From NCBI RefSeq assembly GCF_019636135.1, contig NZ_JAHBYD010000012.1, positions 61,354 to 125,353 on the forward strand: a DNA stretch of 64,000 nucleotides, written 5' to 3'. The first letter of the stretch is position 1. The number at the start of each line of letters is the position of its first letter. Both the position numbers and the translations under genes were made by a program. Under the pieces are notes generated by a model. It was not told the DNA's origin. It saw only the letters and a program-made list of their open reading frames with translations, and did not search any database. Shown one piece after another: positions 1 through 8,967 of the stretch. The stretch comes from Phenylobacterium sp. Its GTDB lineage: Bacteria > Pseudomonadota > Alphaproteobacteria > Caulobacterales > Caulobacteraceae.

Positions 1-98
1 CACATCCCAAGAGAGTGTCGCAGTGCGGCTCAAACGCATCAGTCTTTGCCCAATTGGGCGTCAGACTCTAGGGTCCCCGCCCCTGGAGAAAAGGTGAA

Positions 99-1637
99 AT
101 GACACCGTTCCCGACCGGCCGCGACGCGGGCAGCGAGACGCGATCGGCGATGCTGCTCGTCCTGGCGCTGACGGTCGCGCGCATGCTCGCGCTCTTCTCG
201 ACGCCGCTGGAGCTCTATCCCGACGAAGCCCAGTACTGGCTTTGGTCGCGCACGCTCGACTTCGGCTACTATTCGAAGCCGCCCGTGATCGCCTGGGCCA
301 TCTGGGCGACGACGGCGATCGGCGGCGACGCCGAGGCCTGGGTGCGGCTATCGGCCACGCTGTTCCAGGCCGGCGCCGCGCTCACGGTCTTCCTGATCGG
401 GCGTCGGCTCTACGGGGCGCCCACGGGGCTCGCCGCGACGGCGCTCTACGCCCTGATGCCGGGGGTGCAGCTCTCGGCCCTGGTGGCGGCCACCGACGCG
501 CCGCTCCTGATGTTCCTGGGCCTGACGATCCTGGCCTACGTCGAGCTGCTCGAGGCCGAAGGGCGGCGCAGGCCGGGGCTGGCGGCCGCCATGGGCGCGG
601 CGCTGGGGCTGGCGTTCCTGTCGAAGTACGCGGCGGTCTACGCCCTGGTCGGGCTCATCATCCATCTGGCGGTGTCGAGGCGGGCGCGGGCGGCCTGGAC
701 GCCGGCGGCGGCGCTGGCGGCCGCGGTCGCGCTCGGCGCGGTGCTCGCGCCCAACCTCGCGTGGAACGCATCGCACCACTTCGCCACCTTCCAGCACACC
801 GCCTCGAACGCCGCCTGGAGCGGGGTGCAGTTGTTCAACCTGGCGGCGCTGGGCGCCTTCGCGGGCTCGCAGTTCGGCGTGTTCGGGCCGATCCCGCTGG
901 GCGCGCTGCTGGCGGGGGTCGCCCTGGCGGCGCGCCGGCGCAAGCTGTCCGAGGCCGACCTGACGCTGCTCTGCTTCGCCCTGCCGCCGCTGCTGATCGT
1001 CACGGCCCAGGCGTTCATCAGCCGCGCCAACGCCAACTGGTCGGGGGCGGGCTACCTGGCCGGTTCGATCCTGGCGGCCGCGTGGCTGGTGCGCTGGCGG
1101 GCCCGGCGCTGGCTGACGGCGGCGGTGGTCATGCAGGGGGCGGTCGCCGCCTTCTTCCTCGCGGCGGTGATCTCGCCGCCGCTGGCCGACCGCGTGGGCC
1201 TGGCCAACGGCCTGAAGCGCGCCCGCGGCTGGAGCCAGACCGCCGACCTGATCCTCGACCGCGCGGCGCGCGAGCCGGGGCTGACCGCCATCGCCGTCAA
1301 CAACCGCTTCCTGTTCTATGCGACCGCCTATTACGGCCGCGACCGGTTCGCGACGGGCGCGCCGCCTCTGACCGCCTGGCTCCTGATGGGCGCGCCGCGC
1401 AACCAGGCCGAGACCGCCGCGCCGCTGACGCCGCGGATCGGCCGGCGGGTGCTGATGGTCAGCTACGAGGGCTGGCGCCGCGACGAGATGGAGGCCGACT
1501 TCGCCCGCGCCGCCGGCCTGGAGATCGGCAGCGTCCGGCTGGACCGGAAGCACCGGCGCAAGATCGAGATGTTCGTGGGCGAAGGCTTCGCGCCGAAGCC
1601 GCGCGGCCCCGAGGGGCCGGAGCCCGCAGAGCCTTGA
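99..1637 (+). CDS. Glycosyltransferase family 39 membrane protein (ArnT/PMT-like)
   Basis: Polytopic inner-membrane glycosyltransferase of about 512 residues that would move a sugar from a polyprenyl-phosphate donor to a periplasmic acceptor; the acceptor (lipid A, lipid or protein) cannot be read from sequence. The N-terminal part carries the family signature: a first helix ending in PLELYPDEAQYW, whose Asp-Glu pair is the catalytic/metal region of GT39, followed by the YYSKPPVIAW loop, then many hydrophobic segments to about residue 370 and a soluble C-terminal part. The ATG at 99 is preceded by GGAGAAAAGG. The 98 bases upstream hold a 12-nt perfect palindrome (48-59) and a GANTC methylation site (63-67). 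Family call is firm, substrate is not. Confidence 0.88.
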   Translation: MTPFPTGRDAGSETRSAMLLVLALTVARMLALFSTPLELYPDEAQYWLWSRTLDFGYYSKPPVIAWAIWATTAIGGDAEAWVRLSATLFQAGAALTVFLIGRRLYGAPTGLAATALYALMPGVQLSALVAATDAPLLMFLGLTILAYVELLEAEGRRRPGLAAAMGAALGLAFLSKYAAVYALVGLIIHLAVSRRARAAWTPAAALAAAVALGAVLAPNLAWNASHHFATFQHTASNAAWSGVQLFNLAALGAFAGSQFGVFGPIPLGALLAGVALAARRRKLSEADLTLLCFALPPLLIVTAQAFISRANANWSGAGYLAGSILAAAWLVRWRARRWLTAAVVMQGAVAAFFLAAVISPPLADRVGLANGLKRARGWSQTADLILDRAAREPGLTAIAVNNRFLFYATAYYGRDRFATGAPPLTAWLLMGAPRNQAETAAPLTPRIGRRVLMVSYEGWRRDEMEADFARAAGLEIGSVRLDRKHRRKIEMFVGEGFAPKPRGPEGPEPAEP

Positions 1638-1666
1638 CTTTCGATGGCGCGGCAGCGCCGTTTCGA

Positions 1667-1765
1667 TTCAACCACGAAGCGCACAAAGACCACGAAGGAG
1701 CCAGGATGGGCTGAGCGCGGTGCGCCTCTCGACTCTTCGTGGTCTTCGTGCGCTTCGTGGTTGAA
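1667..1765. repeat. Long intergenic inverted repeat, CCACGAAG type
   Basis: Two 31-nt arms (1667-1697 and 1735-1765) are inverted copies of each other with one mismatch, separated by 37 nt. Each arm itself contains a tandem CCACGAAG-like unit. It lies in the 195-nt gap between the convergent GT39 and msrA genes, so as RNA it could fold into a very stable hairpin and serve as a transcription barrier for both. A single half copy (TTTCAACCACGAA) occurs at 61213-61226. Confidence 0.85.
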
Positions 1766-1832
1766 AATAGCGCGCCTGCGGCGCACGGCTGGCGCCCAGG
1801 ATCGAGTGCGGGCGCCCGGCCGTGGATTGGCC

Positions 1833-2420
1833 CTAGTGGGCTTCCTTGCCGCCCCACACCGCCCGCAGCGCCTGGGGCCGGCCGCAGCCGATGCGGTAGC
1901 GCTCGTAGGCCGCCGGGTTCTTCTTGTAGTAGTCCTGGTGATAGCCCTCGGCGTTGTAGAACGGCGCGGCGTTGCGGGTGGCCACCGTGATCGGGGCGCC
2001 CAGTTCCTTGCCGTACTTCGCTTTGGCGGCCTCGGCGACCGCGCGCTCCTCGGCGTTCGCGGTGAACACCGCCAGCTTGTAGGATGGGCCCTTGTCGCAG
2101 ATCTGGCCGTAGGGGTCGGTCGGGTCGATGTGGTGGTAGTAGCTGTCGACCAGTTGGGCGTAGCTGATCTTCGCGGGATCGTAGGTGACCTTCACCGCCT
2201 CCAGGTGGCCGGCGTGGTTCTCATAGGTCGGGCTCGTCGAGGACCCGCCGGAGTAGCCCGAGACGGCGGAGACGACGCCCGGCGTCGTCTCGAACCCCTT
2301 CTCCATCGACCAGAAGCAGCCGCCGGCGAAGACCGCGGTCTTCAGGCCCGAAGCGGCGGGCGCGGCGCCGGCGACGAACGCCGCGGCGGCGAGGGTGACG
2401 GCAAAAGCCTGGATCTTCAT
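1833..2420 (-). CDS. msrA: Peptide-methionine (S)-S-oxide reductase, exported
   Basis: Repairs methionine-S-sulfoxide in oxidised proteins. The 195-residue product has an N-terminal signal peptide (about residues 1-23, Ala-rich with an AxA-like cleavage region) followed by the canonical MsrA core beginning with the GGCFW active-site motif, catalytic Cys35. The conserved GYSGG, YDP and HQDYY stretches are all present, so the enzyme looks intact. The signal peptide places it in the periplasm, unlike the cytosolic housekeeping MsrA. It stands alone, converging on the GT39 gene across the inverted repeat at 1667-1765. Confidence 0.95.
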   Translation of the reverse strand: MKIQAFAVTLAAAAFVAGAAPAASGLKTAVFAGGCFWSMEKGFETTPGVVSAVSGYSGGSSTSPTYENHAGHLEAVKVTYDPAKISYAQLVDSYYHHIDPTDPYGQICDKGPSYKLAVFTANAEERAVAEAAKAKYGKELGAPITVATRNAAPFYNAEGYHQDYYKKNPAAYERYRIGCGRPQALRAVWGGKEAH

Positions 2421-2516
2421 GGGTGACAGGATTCCTCATGCCTCGCCCGGGCGGCAAGCGCCTTCACGGGCAATACGTGAGGAACCCTGCGGCGGCTTCA
2501 AGGCCTTCCCCGCCCA

Positions 2517-3161
2517 TCAAGCGAGGGACGTCTCGAACGGGGCCTCGGTCTTGGCCTTCACCTCGTCCAGCGTGACGCCGGGGGCGAGCTGGAGCAGCGT
2601 CAGGGGCTTCCGGCCCCGGCCGACGTCGAAGACGGCCAGGTCGGTGACGACCAGGTCGACCACGCCCTGGCCGGTCAGGGGCAGGGTGCAGGCCTTGAGC
2701 AGCTTGGGCGCGCCGGTCTTCTCGGTGTGCTCCATGACCACGACCACGCGCTTGACGCCGGCCACCAGGTCCATGGCGCCGCCCATGCCCTTCACCATCT
2801 TGCCCGGGACCATCCAGTTGGCGAGGTCGCCGTTGGCGGCCACCTGCATGGCGCCCAGGATGGAGAGGTCGATGTGGCCGCCGCGGATCATCGCGAAGCT
2901 GTCGGCCGAGCTGAAGTAGGACGATGACGGCAGCGCGGTGATCGTCTGCTTGCCGGCGTTGATCAGGTCGGCGTCGACCTCGGTCTCGGTGGGGAACGGG
3001 CCCATGCCCAGCATCCCGTTCTCGCTCTGCAGCGTCACGTGCATGCCGGCGGGGATGTGGTTGGCCACCAGGGTCGGGATGCCGATGCCCAGGTTCACGT
3101 AGAAGCCGTCGCGCAGCTCCAGCGCGGCGCGCGCGGCGATCTCGTCGCGGGTCCAGGCCAT
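2517..3161 (-). CDS. scoB: 3-oxoacid CoA-transferase subunit B
   Basis: Beta subunit of a succinyl-CoA:3-ketoacid CoA-transferase, which activates acetoacetate using succinyl-CoA in ketone-body or branched-chain catabolism. The 214-residue protein contains the catalytic-glutamate motif [12 protein letters not shown] near residue 50 and the downstream [14 protein letters not shown] and [12 protein letters not shown] blocks typical of the B subunit. It begins immediately after the scoA stop codon with no gap, so the two are translated from one message. Typical length and complete motifs; substrate preference (succinyl- versus acetyl-CoA, acetoacetate versus oxoadipate) is inferred from family similarity. 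Confidence 0.93.
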   Translation of the reverse strand: MAWTRDEIAARAALELRDGFYVNLGIGIPTLVANHIPAGMHVTLQSENGMLGMGPFPTETEVDADLINAGKQTITALPSSSYFSSADSFAMIRGGHIDLSILGAMQVAANGDLANWMVPGKMVKGMGGAMDLVAGVKRVVVVMEHTEKTGAPKLLKACTLPLTGQGVVDLVVTDLAVFDVGRGRKPLTLLQLAPGVTLDEVKAKTEAPFETSLA

Positions 3162-3872
3162 CTAAGCGGCTCCTTCCAGCTTGCGGACGGTGCGCTGCTC
3201 GATGCGCTTCTCGAACGCGCCCTCGAGCAGGCGATCGACGAAGATGCCCGGCGTGTGGATGTTGTCCGGATCGAGCCTGCCGGTCTCGACCAGGCGTTCG
3301 ACCTCGGCGACGCAGACCTTGCCGGCGGTCGCCATCATCGGGTTGAAGTTCCGGGCGGTCATCCGGTAGGTCAGGTTGCCCTCGCGGTCGCCCTCGTAGG
3401 CCTTCACGATGGCGAGGTCCGCCGTCAGCCCGCGCTCCATCACGTAGAGCTCGCCGTCGAACTCGCGGACCTCCTTGCCCTCGGCCACCAGGGTGCCGAC
3501 GCCGGTCCTGGTGAAGAAGGCCGGGATGCCCGCGCCGCCGGCGCGGATGCGCTCGGCCAGCGTGCCCTGCGGATTGAACTCCAGCTCCAGCTTGCCGGAC
3601 AGGTAGAGCTCGGCGAACAGCTTGTTCTCGCCCACGTAGGACGAGATCATCTTCCTGATCTGGCCGCCGGCCAGCAGGATCCCCAGGCCGAAGTCGTCGA
3701 CCCCGCAGTTGTTGGAGATCACGGTCAGGTCCTTCACGCCCGAGGCGCGGATCGCCGCGATCAGGTTTTCGGGGATGCCGCACAGCCCGAAGCCGCCCGC
3801 CATGATGGTCATGCCGTCGAAGAGCAGCCCTTGCAGCGCCTCGACCGCGTCCTTGCGCACCTTGTCAGCCAT
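3162..3872 (-). CDS. scoA: 3-oxoacid CoA-transferase subunit A
   Basis: Alpha subunit partner of scoB, 236 residues. The glycine-rich GGFGLCGIPENLI loop near the N terminus and the NNCGVDDFGLG and GAGIPAFFT blocks are diagnostic of the CoA-transferase A subunit. The start chosen is the ATG that gives MADKVRKDA, matching the usual N terminus; an in-frame ATG at 3929 would add 19 residues. The reading frame stays open far upstream across the opposite-strand antiporter gene, but that extension is high-GC shadow coding and not part of the protein. Divergent from the antiporter at 3981, with a 108-nt shared promoter region. Confidence 0.93.
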   Translation of the reverse strand: MADKVRKDAVEALQGLLFDGMTIMAGGFGLCGIPENLIAAIRASGVKDLTVISNNCGVDDFGLGILLAGGQIRKMISSYVGENKLFAELYLSGKLELEFNPQGTLAERIRAGGAGIPAFFTRTGVGTLVAEGKEVREFDGELYVMERGLTADLAIVKAYEGDREGNLTYRMTARNFNPMMATAGKVCVAEVERLVETGRLDPDNIHTPGIFVDRLLEGAFEKRIEQRTVRKLEGAA

Positions 3873-3980
3873 GCCCGCCTGATACGCCGCAAACCGCCGG
3901 TTGAGAATGGCCCGGCGAAAATAATTCATCGGATGATGATTTGAGACAGGAGGCCGGGGTTCGGGTCTAGAGTGGACGCC

Positions 3981-5861
3981 ATGCCCGCCGAGTCCTTCCT
4001 CATCCAGGCCCTGGTCTACCTCGCGGCCGGCGTCATCTCGGTGCCGATCGCCAAGCGGCTGGGGCTGGGGTCGGTGCTGGGCTACCTCATCGCAGGCGCG
4101 GTCGTGGGGCCGTTCGTGCTCGACCTCGTGGGCGAGGCGGGCGACGTGATGAAGTTCGCCGAGTTCGGCGTGGTGATCCTCTTGTTCCTGATCGGACTGG
4201 AGGTGCGGCCCGCGCTGCTGTGGGAGATGCGCCGGTCGATCTTCGGCCTGGGCCTGATGCAGATGCTGTCGAGCGCCCTCGCGATAGGCGCCATTGCCCT
4301 CGCCCTGGGCGCCCCGCTGCCGGTGGCGACGGCCGTGGGCCTGATCCTGGCGATGTCGTCCACCGCCATCGTGCTCTCGAACCTGGAGGAGAAGGGGCTG
4401 CGGCAAGGGCCGGTGGGGCAGGCGGCGTTCGGGGTGCTGCTGTTCCAGGACCTGGCGGTGATCCCGCTGTTCGCGCTGTTGCCGTTGCTGGCGGCCGGAG
4501 GCGCCGCGCCGGCCGGCGCCGTGGCCTCGCCGCACGCGGGCGTCCTGGGCGGCCTGCCCGAATGGCTGCGCGTGCTGGCGACCTTCGGGGCGGTGGCGGT
4601 CGTGGTTGTCGGCGGCCGCTACCTGACCCGGCCGATGTTCCGCTTCATCGCCGCGGCGCGCCTGCGCGAGATATTCACCGCCTCGGCTCTGCTTCTGGTG
4701 GTGGGCGTCGCGGCGCTGATGGAGGCCGTGGGCCTGTCGCCCGCGCTGGGCGCCTTCCTGGCGGGCGTGGTGCTGGCCGAAAGCGAGTTCCGCCGCGAGC
4801 TGGAGACCGACATCGAGCCGTTCCGCGGCCTCTTGCTGGGCCTCTTCTTCATCACCGTGGGGGCGGGCCTGAACTTCGCGCTGATCGCCGAGCGGCCGGT
4901 CACCATCGTCTCGCTGACGCTCGCGCTGATGGCGGCGAAGTTCCTGGCGATGGCGGCCGTGGGCGCGGTGATGCGGAAGAACTTCCGCGACTGCGGGACG
5001 GTCGCCGTCTCGCTGGCGCAGGGCGGCGAGTTCGCCTTCGTGCTGCTGGCGTTCGTGACCCAGGCGCGGGTGATGACGCCGGAGGAAGCGGCGCTGGCGA
5101 CGGCGGTGGTGGCGCTCTCGATGGCCCTGACGCCCCTCGCCTTCATCGCCTGGGAGCGGCTGGTGCTGGCGCGCTCGGCGGCGCTGGCCGAGCCCGAGCG
5201 GCTGCCGTTCGACACGGACACGCCGGACGCGATCGTCGCGGGTTTCGGGCGCTTCGGGCAGATCGCGACGCGCCTGCTCACCGCCAACGACTTCAAGGTG
5301 GTGCTGCTGGACAGCTCGATCGAGCAGATCGACACGCTGCGCCGCTTCGGCTGGCGGGTCCACTACGGCGACGCCGCGCGGCTCGACCTGCTGCGGGCCG
5401 CCGGCGCCGACAAGGCCAGGATGCTGCTGGTCGCCATCGACGACAAGGACAAGGCGGTCGAGCTGGTGAAGGCCGCCACCGAGTACTTCCCGAACCTCAC
5501 CATCATCGCGCGCGCCTTCGACCGGCGGCACGCCTACGAACTGATCCGGGTGGGCGGCGACGAGGTGGTGCGCGAGACCTTCGAGAGCGCGCTGCTGTTC
5601 GGCAAGAAGGCGCTGCTGCGCCTGGGCCTCTCGGACCGGCGCGCGGGGCGCGCGGTCAGCCTGTTCCGCGAGCACGACCTGAAGCTCTTCAACAAGCTGG
5701 CGCCGGTCTACGGCGAGGAGGAGCAGTACGCGATGGCCGTCCGCGACAGCCGCGAGACCATGGAGAAGCTGCTGGGCGAAGAGATGCGCCGGCTGCGCAA
5801 GGAAGAGGCGGAGGAGGCCGACAACGACCGCGCCGCCCGCCGCCGCGCCGAGGCGGGATAG
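3981..5861 (+). CDS. Monovalent cation:proton antiporter-2 (KefB/KefC-type)
   Basis: Inner-membrane K+/H+ or Na+/H+ exchanger with a cytoplasmic regulatory domain, 626 residues. Residues 1-400 form about a dozen hydrophobic helices of the Na_H_Exchanger fold, including LGYLIAGAVVGP and the FLIGLE and LGAFLAGVVLA segments seen in Kef proteins. Around residue 415 a Rossmann-type RCK/TrkA-N domain starts with AGFGRFGQI and continues through VLLDSS. The C terminus is a charged Arg/Glu-rich tail. A GTG at 3972 is an alternative start. No KefF/KefG ancillary gene is adjacent, so glutathione gating is not supported here. Confidence 0.9.
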   Translation: MPAESFLIQALVYLAAGVISVPIAKRLGLGSVLGYLIAGAVVGPFVLDLVGEAGDVMKFAEFGVVILLFLIGLEVRPALLWEMRRSIFGLGLMQMLSSALAIGAIALALGAPLPVATAVGLILAMSSTAIVLSNLEEKGLRQGPVGQAAFGVLLFQDLAVIPLFALLPLLAAGGAAPAGAVASPHAGVLGGLPEWLRVLATFGAVAVVVVGGRYLTRPMFRFIAAARLREIFTASALLLVVGVAALMEAVGLSPALGAFLAGVVLAESEFRRELETDIEPFRGLLLGLFFITVGAGLNFALIAERPVTIVSLTLALMAAKFLAMAAVGAVMRKNFRDCGTVAVSLAQGGEFAFVLLAFVTQARVMTPEEAALATAVVALSMALTPLAFIAWERLVLARSAALAEPERLPFDTDTPDAIVAGFGRFGQIATRLLTANDFKVVLLDSSIEQIDTLRRFGWRVHYGDAARLDLLRAAGADKARMLLVAIDDKDKAVELVKAATEYFPNLTIIARAFDRRHAYELIRVGGDEVVRETFESALLFGKKALLRLGLSDRRAGRAVSLFREHDLKLFNKLAPVYGEEEQYAMAVRDSRETMEKLLGEEMRRLRKEEAEEADNDRAARRRAEAG

Positions 5862-5905
5862 CCGCGGCGGTTGGAGCCGCAATAGGCCGGGTGTAGAACG
5901 CGTCC

Positions 5906-6859
5906 ATGAGCCAAGCGCACCAGATCCAGGACCGGATCGAACCCGTCTCCTTCAGCCTTTTCTCGAAGGATTTCGACGCCTTCACCCGGAAGCTGGGCGA
6001 CAGCTACGCCCGCTGGGGCTTCGCGGTGATCGCCGACCACGGCCTGCCGCAGGACAAGGTCGACGCCGCCATCGCGCAGATGAAGGCCTTCTTCGCCCTG
6101 CCCGAGGAGACGAAGAAGAAATACAAGCTCGGCGTCGGCGGGCAGCGCGGCTACACGCCCTTCGGCATCGAGACGGCCAAGGGCGCCACGCACTTCGACC
6201 TCAAGGAATTCTGGCACGTGGGCCGCGACCTGCCGCCCGGCCACAAATTCCGCGACCACATGGCCGACAACGTCTGGCCCGACGACGAGCTGCCCGACTT
6301 CCACGAGAAGGTGCAGTGGCTCTACGGCGCGCTGGACGCCATGGGGCTGAAGGTGCTGGAGGCGATCTCGTCCTACCTGGGCCTGCCGCGCCACTTCTTC
6401 GACGACAAGGTGGACGTCGGGAACTCGATCCTGCGCCTGCTGCACTATCCGCCGGCGCCCACGGACGGCCCGCACATCCGCGCCGGCGCGCACGAGGACA
6501 TCAACGTCATCACCCTCCTGCTCGGCGCCGAGGAGGCGGGGCTGGAGGTGAAGGACCACGACGGCCGCTGGATCGCGATCAATCCGCCGCCGGGATCGCT
6601 GGTCTGCAACATCGGCGACATGCTGCAGCGGCTGGTGAACCACAAGCTGCCGTCGACGACCCACCGGGTGGTGAACCCGGCCCCCGAGCGGCGCGGCTTC
6701 CCGCGCTACTCGACGCCGTTCTTCCTGCACTTCAACTCGGACTACCTGATCGAGACCCTGCCGCAGACGATCGACGCGGCCCATCCGAACCGGTACCCGG
6801 AGCCGATCACGGCGGACGGCTACCTCCAGGAGCGGCTGAAGGAGATCAAGCTGGCGTAG
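5906..6859 (+). CDS. Isopenicillin N synthase-like Fe(II)/2-oxoglutarate oxygenase
   Basis: Soluble non-haem iron oxygenase of 317 residues. The N-terminal DIOX_N half (residues 10-130) includes YARWGFAVIADHGLP and RGYTPFG. The catalytic half carries the iron triad His196, Asp198 (GAHEDIN) and His253 (TTHRVVN), and the cosubstrate-binding Arg267-x-Ser269. All key residues are present. In bacteria such proteins are usually general 2-oxoglutarate-dependent hydroxylases of unknown substrate; a beta-lactam role is unlikely because no ACV synthetase is nearby. It sits 44 nt after the antiporter gene, same strand, possibly cotranscribed, and ends at an inverted repeat. Confidence 0.88.
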   Translation: MSQAHQIQDRIEPVSFSLFSKDFDAFTRKLGDSYARWGFAVIADHGLPQDKVDAAIAQMKAFFALPEETKKKYKLGVGGQRGYTPFGIETAKGATHFDLKEFWHVGRDLPPGHKFRDHMADNVWPDDELPDFHEKVQWLYGALDAMGLKVLEAISSYLGLPRHFFDDKVDVGNSILRLLHYPPAPTDGPHIRAGAHEDINVITLLLGAEEAGLEVKDHDGRWIAINPPPGSLVCNIGDMLQRLVNHKLPSTTHRVVNPAPERRGFPRYSTPFFLHFNSDYLIETLPQTIDAAHPNRYPEPITADGYLQERLKEIKLA

Positions 6860-7004
6860 CTTCCCTCCCTTAATGGGGAGGGACAGACCGCGAAGCGGTC
6901 AGGGTGGGGCAGTAGGGTGCGAAAACTCAGAGGTTGGGGTTAGCCCAGGCTTCCCCACCCTGCTCGCCGTCGGCGAGCTGTCCCTCCCCATTAAGGGAGG
7001 GAAG
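6860..7004. repeat. Intergenic inverted repeat, CCCTCCCTTAATGGGGAGGGA type
   Basis: Perfect 24-nt inverted arms at 6860-6883 and 6981-7004 enclose a second imperfect pair (an ACCGCGAAGCGGT hairpin plus AGGGTGGGG/CCCCACCCT). The element fills the gap between the convergent oxygenase and M2 peptidase genes. A second copy with the same architecture lies at 30489-30656. These look like a dispersed REP/MITE-like family; as transcripts they would form strong hairpins and may end transcription. Confidence 0.87.
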
Positions 7005-7015
7005 GGCCTCTCAGC

Positions 7016-8812
7016 TCACCACCCGCACTGCTGGCCCTTGTTCTGCTTCACGAGCCAGCCTTCCAGTGGCTTGAAGTATTCCACGACGGCGCTGGCGTCG
7101 GCGCGGCTTTCGCCGGTGAACAGCTTCAGCGTTTCCGGCCACGGCTGGCTCTGCCCCGCCTGGAGCATGGCGTTGAGCTTCTCGCCCACCGCCTTCTGGC
7201 CGTAGATCGAGCAGCGGTGCAGGGGTCCCTTCCAGCCGGCTTGCGCGCAGGCGGCGCGCTGGAACTGGAACTCGTAGACGTGGGCCATGAAGTAGCGGGC
7301 GTAGGGGACGCCGGCGGCCACGTGGTACTTCGCGCCGGGGTCGAAGGCGTCGGCGGGGCGCGGGCCGGGCGGGACGATGCCCTGGTACTGCAGCTTCAGC
7401 TTCCACCAGGCCTCGTTGTAGTGCGCCGGATCGACCGAGCCGTCGAACACCTGCCAGCGCCATTTGTCGACCATCAGGCCGAACGGCATGAAGGCGATCT
7501 TGTCGAGCGCCATCTTCAGCAGGAACGGGATGTCCTCGGCCTCGCCCGGCACGGTGTCGATCAGGCCGATCTGCTTCAGGTAGGTGGGGGTGAAGGCCGA
7601 GAGGCCGACGAAGTCGCCGATGGCCTCGTGGAAGCCGTCGTTCGCGCCGTTCTTGAACAGGAAGTCCTGCCCGGCGTAGGCGCGCTGGTAGAAGTTGTGG
7701 CCGAGCTCGTGGTGGACGGTCTGGAAGTCGTCGGCGTTCACCTTCGTACACATCTTGATGCGGATGTCGTTCTTGTCGTCGAGGTCCCAGGCCGAGGCGT
7801 GGCAGACGACCTCGCGGTCGCGCGGGCGGACGATCAGCGAGCGCTCCCAGAACGTCTGCGGCAGGGGATCGAGGCCCAGCGAGGTGTAGAAGCCCTCGCC
7901 GGTCTTCACCATCTTCACCGCGTCGTAGCCCTTGTCCGCGAGCAGCTTGTCGAGGCTGTAGCTGCTGGCGACGCCCCTGGGCTGGACCACGTCGTAGATC
8001 GAGCCCCAGCGCTGGGCCCACATGTTGCCCAGCAGGTCGGCGCGGATCGGCCCCTTCTTCGGCTGCACGGCGTCGCCGTACGTCTCGTTGAGCCGCGTGC
8101 GGACGTAGCAGTGCAACTGCCTGTAGAACGGCTCCACCTGCTTCCAGAGGCGGTCCTCCTCCGCGGCGAAGGCGTCGGGCTCCATGTCGTAGCCGGAGCG
8201 CCAGAGCGCGCCGGTGTCCTTGAAGCCCATGCCCCTGGAGCCCTCGTTCAGCAGGGCGGCGAGCCTGGCGTAGTCGGGCTTCATGACCGGGGCGACCGAG
8301 TGCCAGCCCTCCCAGACGGCCTTCAGCGCGGCCGGGTCGCGGCTCTGCGCCAGCACGTCCTCGGCGTCGTTGAGCGTCAGCGTCCTGCCGCCGTACCGGA
8401 ACTTGCCGGTGGAGTAGATGCTGTCGAGCTTGGTCGCGAGGCCCGCCACCTCGGCGGCCGCGCCCGGGCGGTCGGGCGCGGGCAGCGACAGGTAGAGCTT
8501 GAGCAGCTTCAGCTTGCGCGCCGTGGCCGCGTCGGTGGCCACGCCGTCGAACGTCGCGGCCTCCTTGGCGAGCTTCGTGACGAGCTCCTTCTGTTCGCCG
8601 TTCACCTTGGCCTCGATCCACTGGCTGTCCTCGGTGATGAAGTTGGCGCGGATCCACTGGGCGCGGTTGGCGTACTCGTTCATCGCCGCGAGCCGGGTTT
8701 CGGCGCGCTCGATGAAGGCCTTGGCGTCCGCCGGCGTGGGCGCCTGGGCGGCGGCCGGTCCGGCGGTCCAAAGCAGGGCGGCCGCGCTGGCGGCCAGAAG
8801 CATTGATTTCAT
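7016..8812 (-). CDS. M2 family zinc peptidyl-dipeptidase (ACE-like), exported
   Basis: Zinc metallopeptidase of the angiotensin-converting-enzyme family, removing C-terminal dipeptides from peptides, probably in the periplasm. The chosen ATG gives a 598-residue protein with a clear signal peptide ([13 protein letters not shown] to about AAAQA, residue 22). The zinc site is complete: HELGH at residues 368-372 and the third ligand Glu396 in GFHEAIGD. Single-domain length, about 600 residues, is typical for bacterial M2 enzymes. The open frame extends upstream to 8908 but those residues precede the signal peptide. Divergent from the alpha-2-macroglobulin gene, a broad protease inhibitor. Confidence 0.92.
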   Translation of the reverse strand: MKSMLLAASAAALLWTAGPAAAQAPTPADAKAFIERAETRLAAMNEYANRAQWIRANFITEDSQWIEAKVNGEQKELVTKLAKEAATFDGVATDAATARKLKLLKLYLSLPAPDRPGAAAEVAGLATKLDSIYSTGKFRYGGRTLTLNDAEDVLAQSRDPAALKAVWEGWHSVAPVMKPDYARLAALLNEGSRGMGFKDTGALWRSGYDMEPDAFAAEEDRLWKQVEPFYRQLHCYVRTRLNETYGDAVQPKKGPIRADLLGNMWAQRWGSIYDVVQPRGVASSYSLDKLLADKGYDAVKMVKTGEGFYTSLGLDPLPQTFWERSLIVRPRDREVVCHASAWDLDDKNDIRIKMCTKVNADDFQTVHHELGHNFYQRAYAGQDFLFKNGANDGFHEAIGDFVGLSAFTPTYLKQIGLIDTVPGEAEDIPFLLKMALDKIAFMPFGLMVDKWRWQVFDGSVDPAHYNEAWWKLKLQYQGIVPPGPRPADAFDPGAKYHVAAGVPYARYFMAHVYEFQFQRAACAQAGWKGPLHRCSIYGQKAVGEKLNAMLQAGQSQPWPETLKLFTGESRADASAVVEYFKPLEGWLVKQNKGQQCGW

Positions 8813-8967
8813 TGTTGTTTCCGAGCGATTCCTGGTCCGCGCCCTGAGCGCGGCGTGTAGCCCATGCAACGCCGGCAAAACCTTCGTCGTCAAGCGCCCG
8901 GCGCCCATTGACGGCGGCCCTGCTCAGCGGGTCCCATCGTTCGCGTAGCTGGTTCCCGGAGGGTGTC

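Noticed and set aside
3873..5882. Upstream continuation of the scoA frame across the antiporter gene, suggesting a 906-residue fusion
   Set aside because: The added sequence is His/Gln/Arg-rich low-complexity antisense of a well-recognised antiporter, and scoA has a normal start at 3872.
5906..6859. Beta-lactam biosynthesis cluster based on isopenicillin N synthase similarity
   Set aside because: No non-ribosomal peptide synthetase, acyltransferase or resistance gene nearby; family is a broad oxygenase group.
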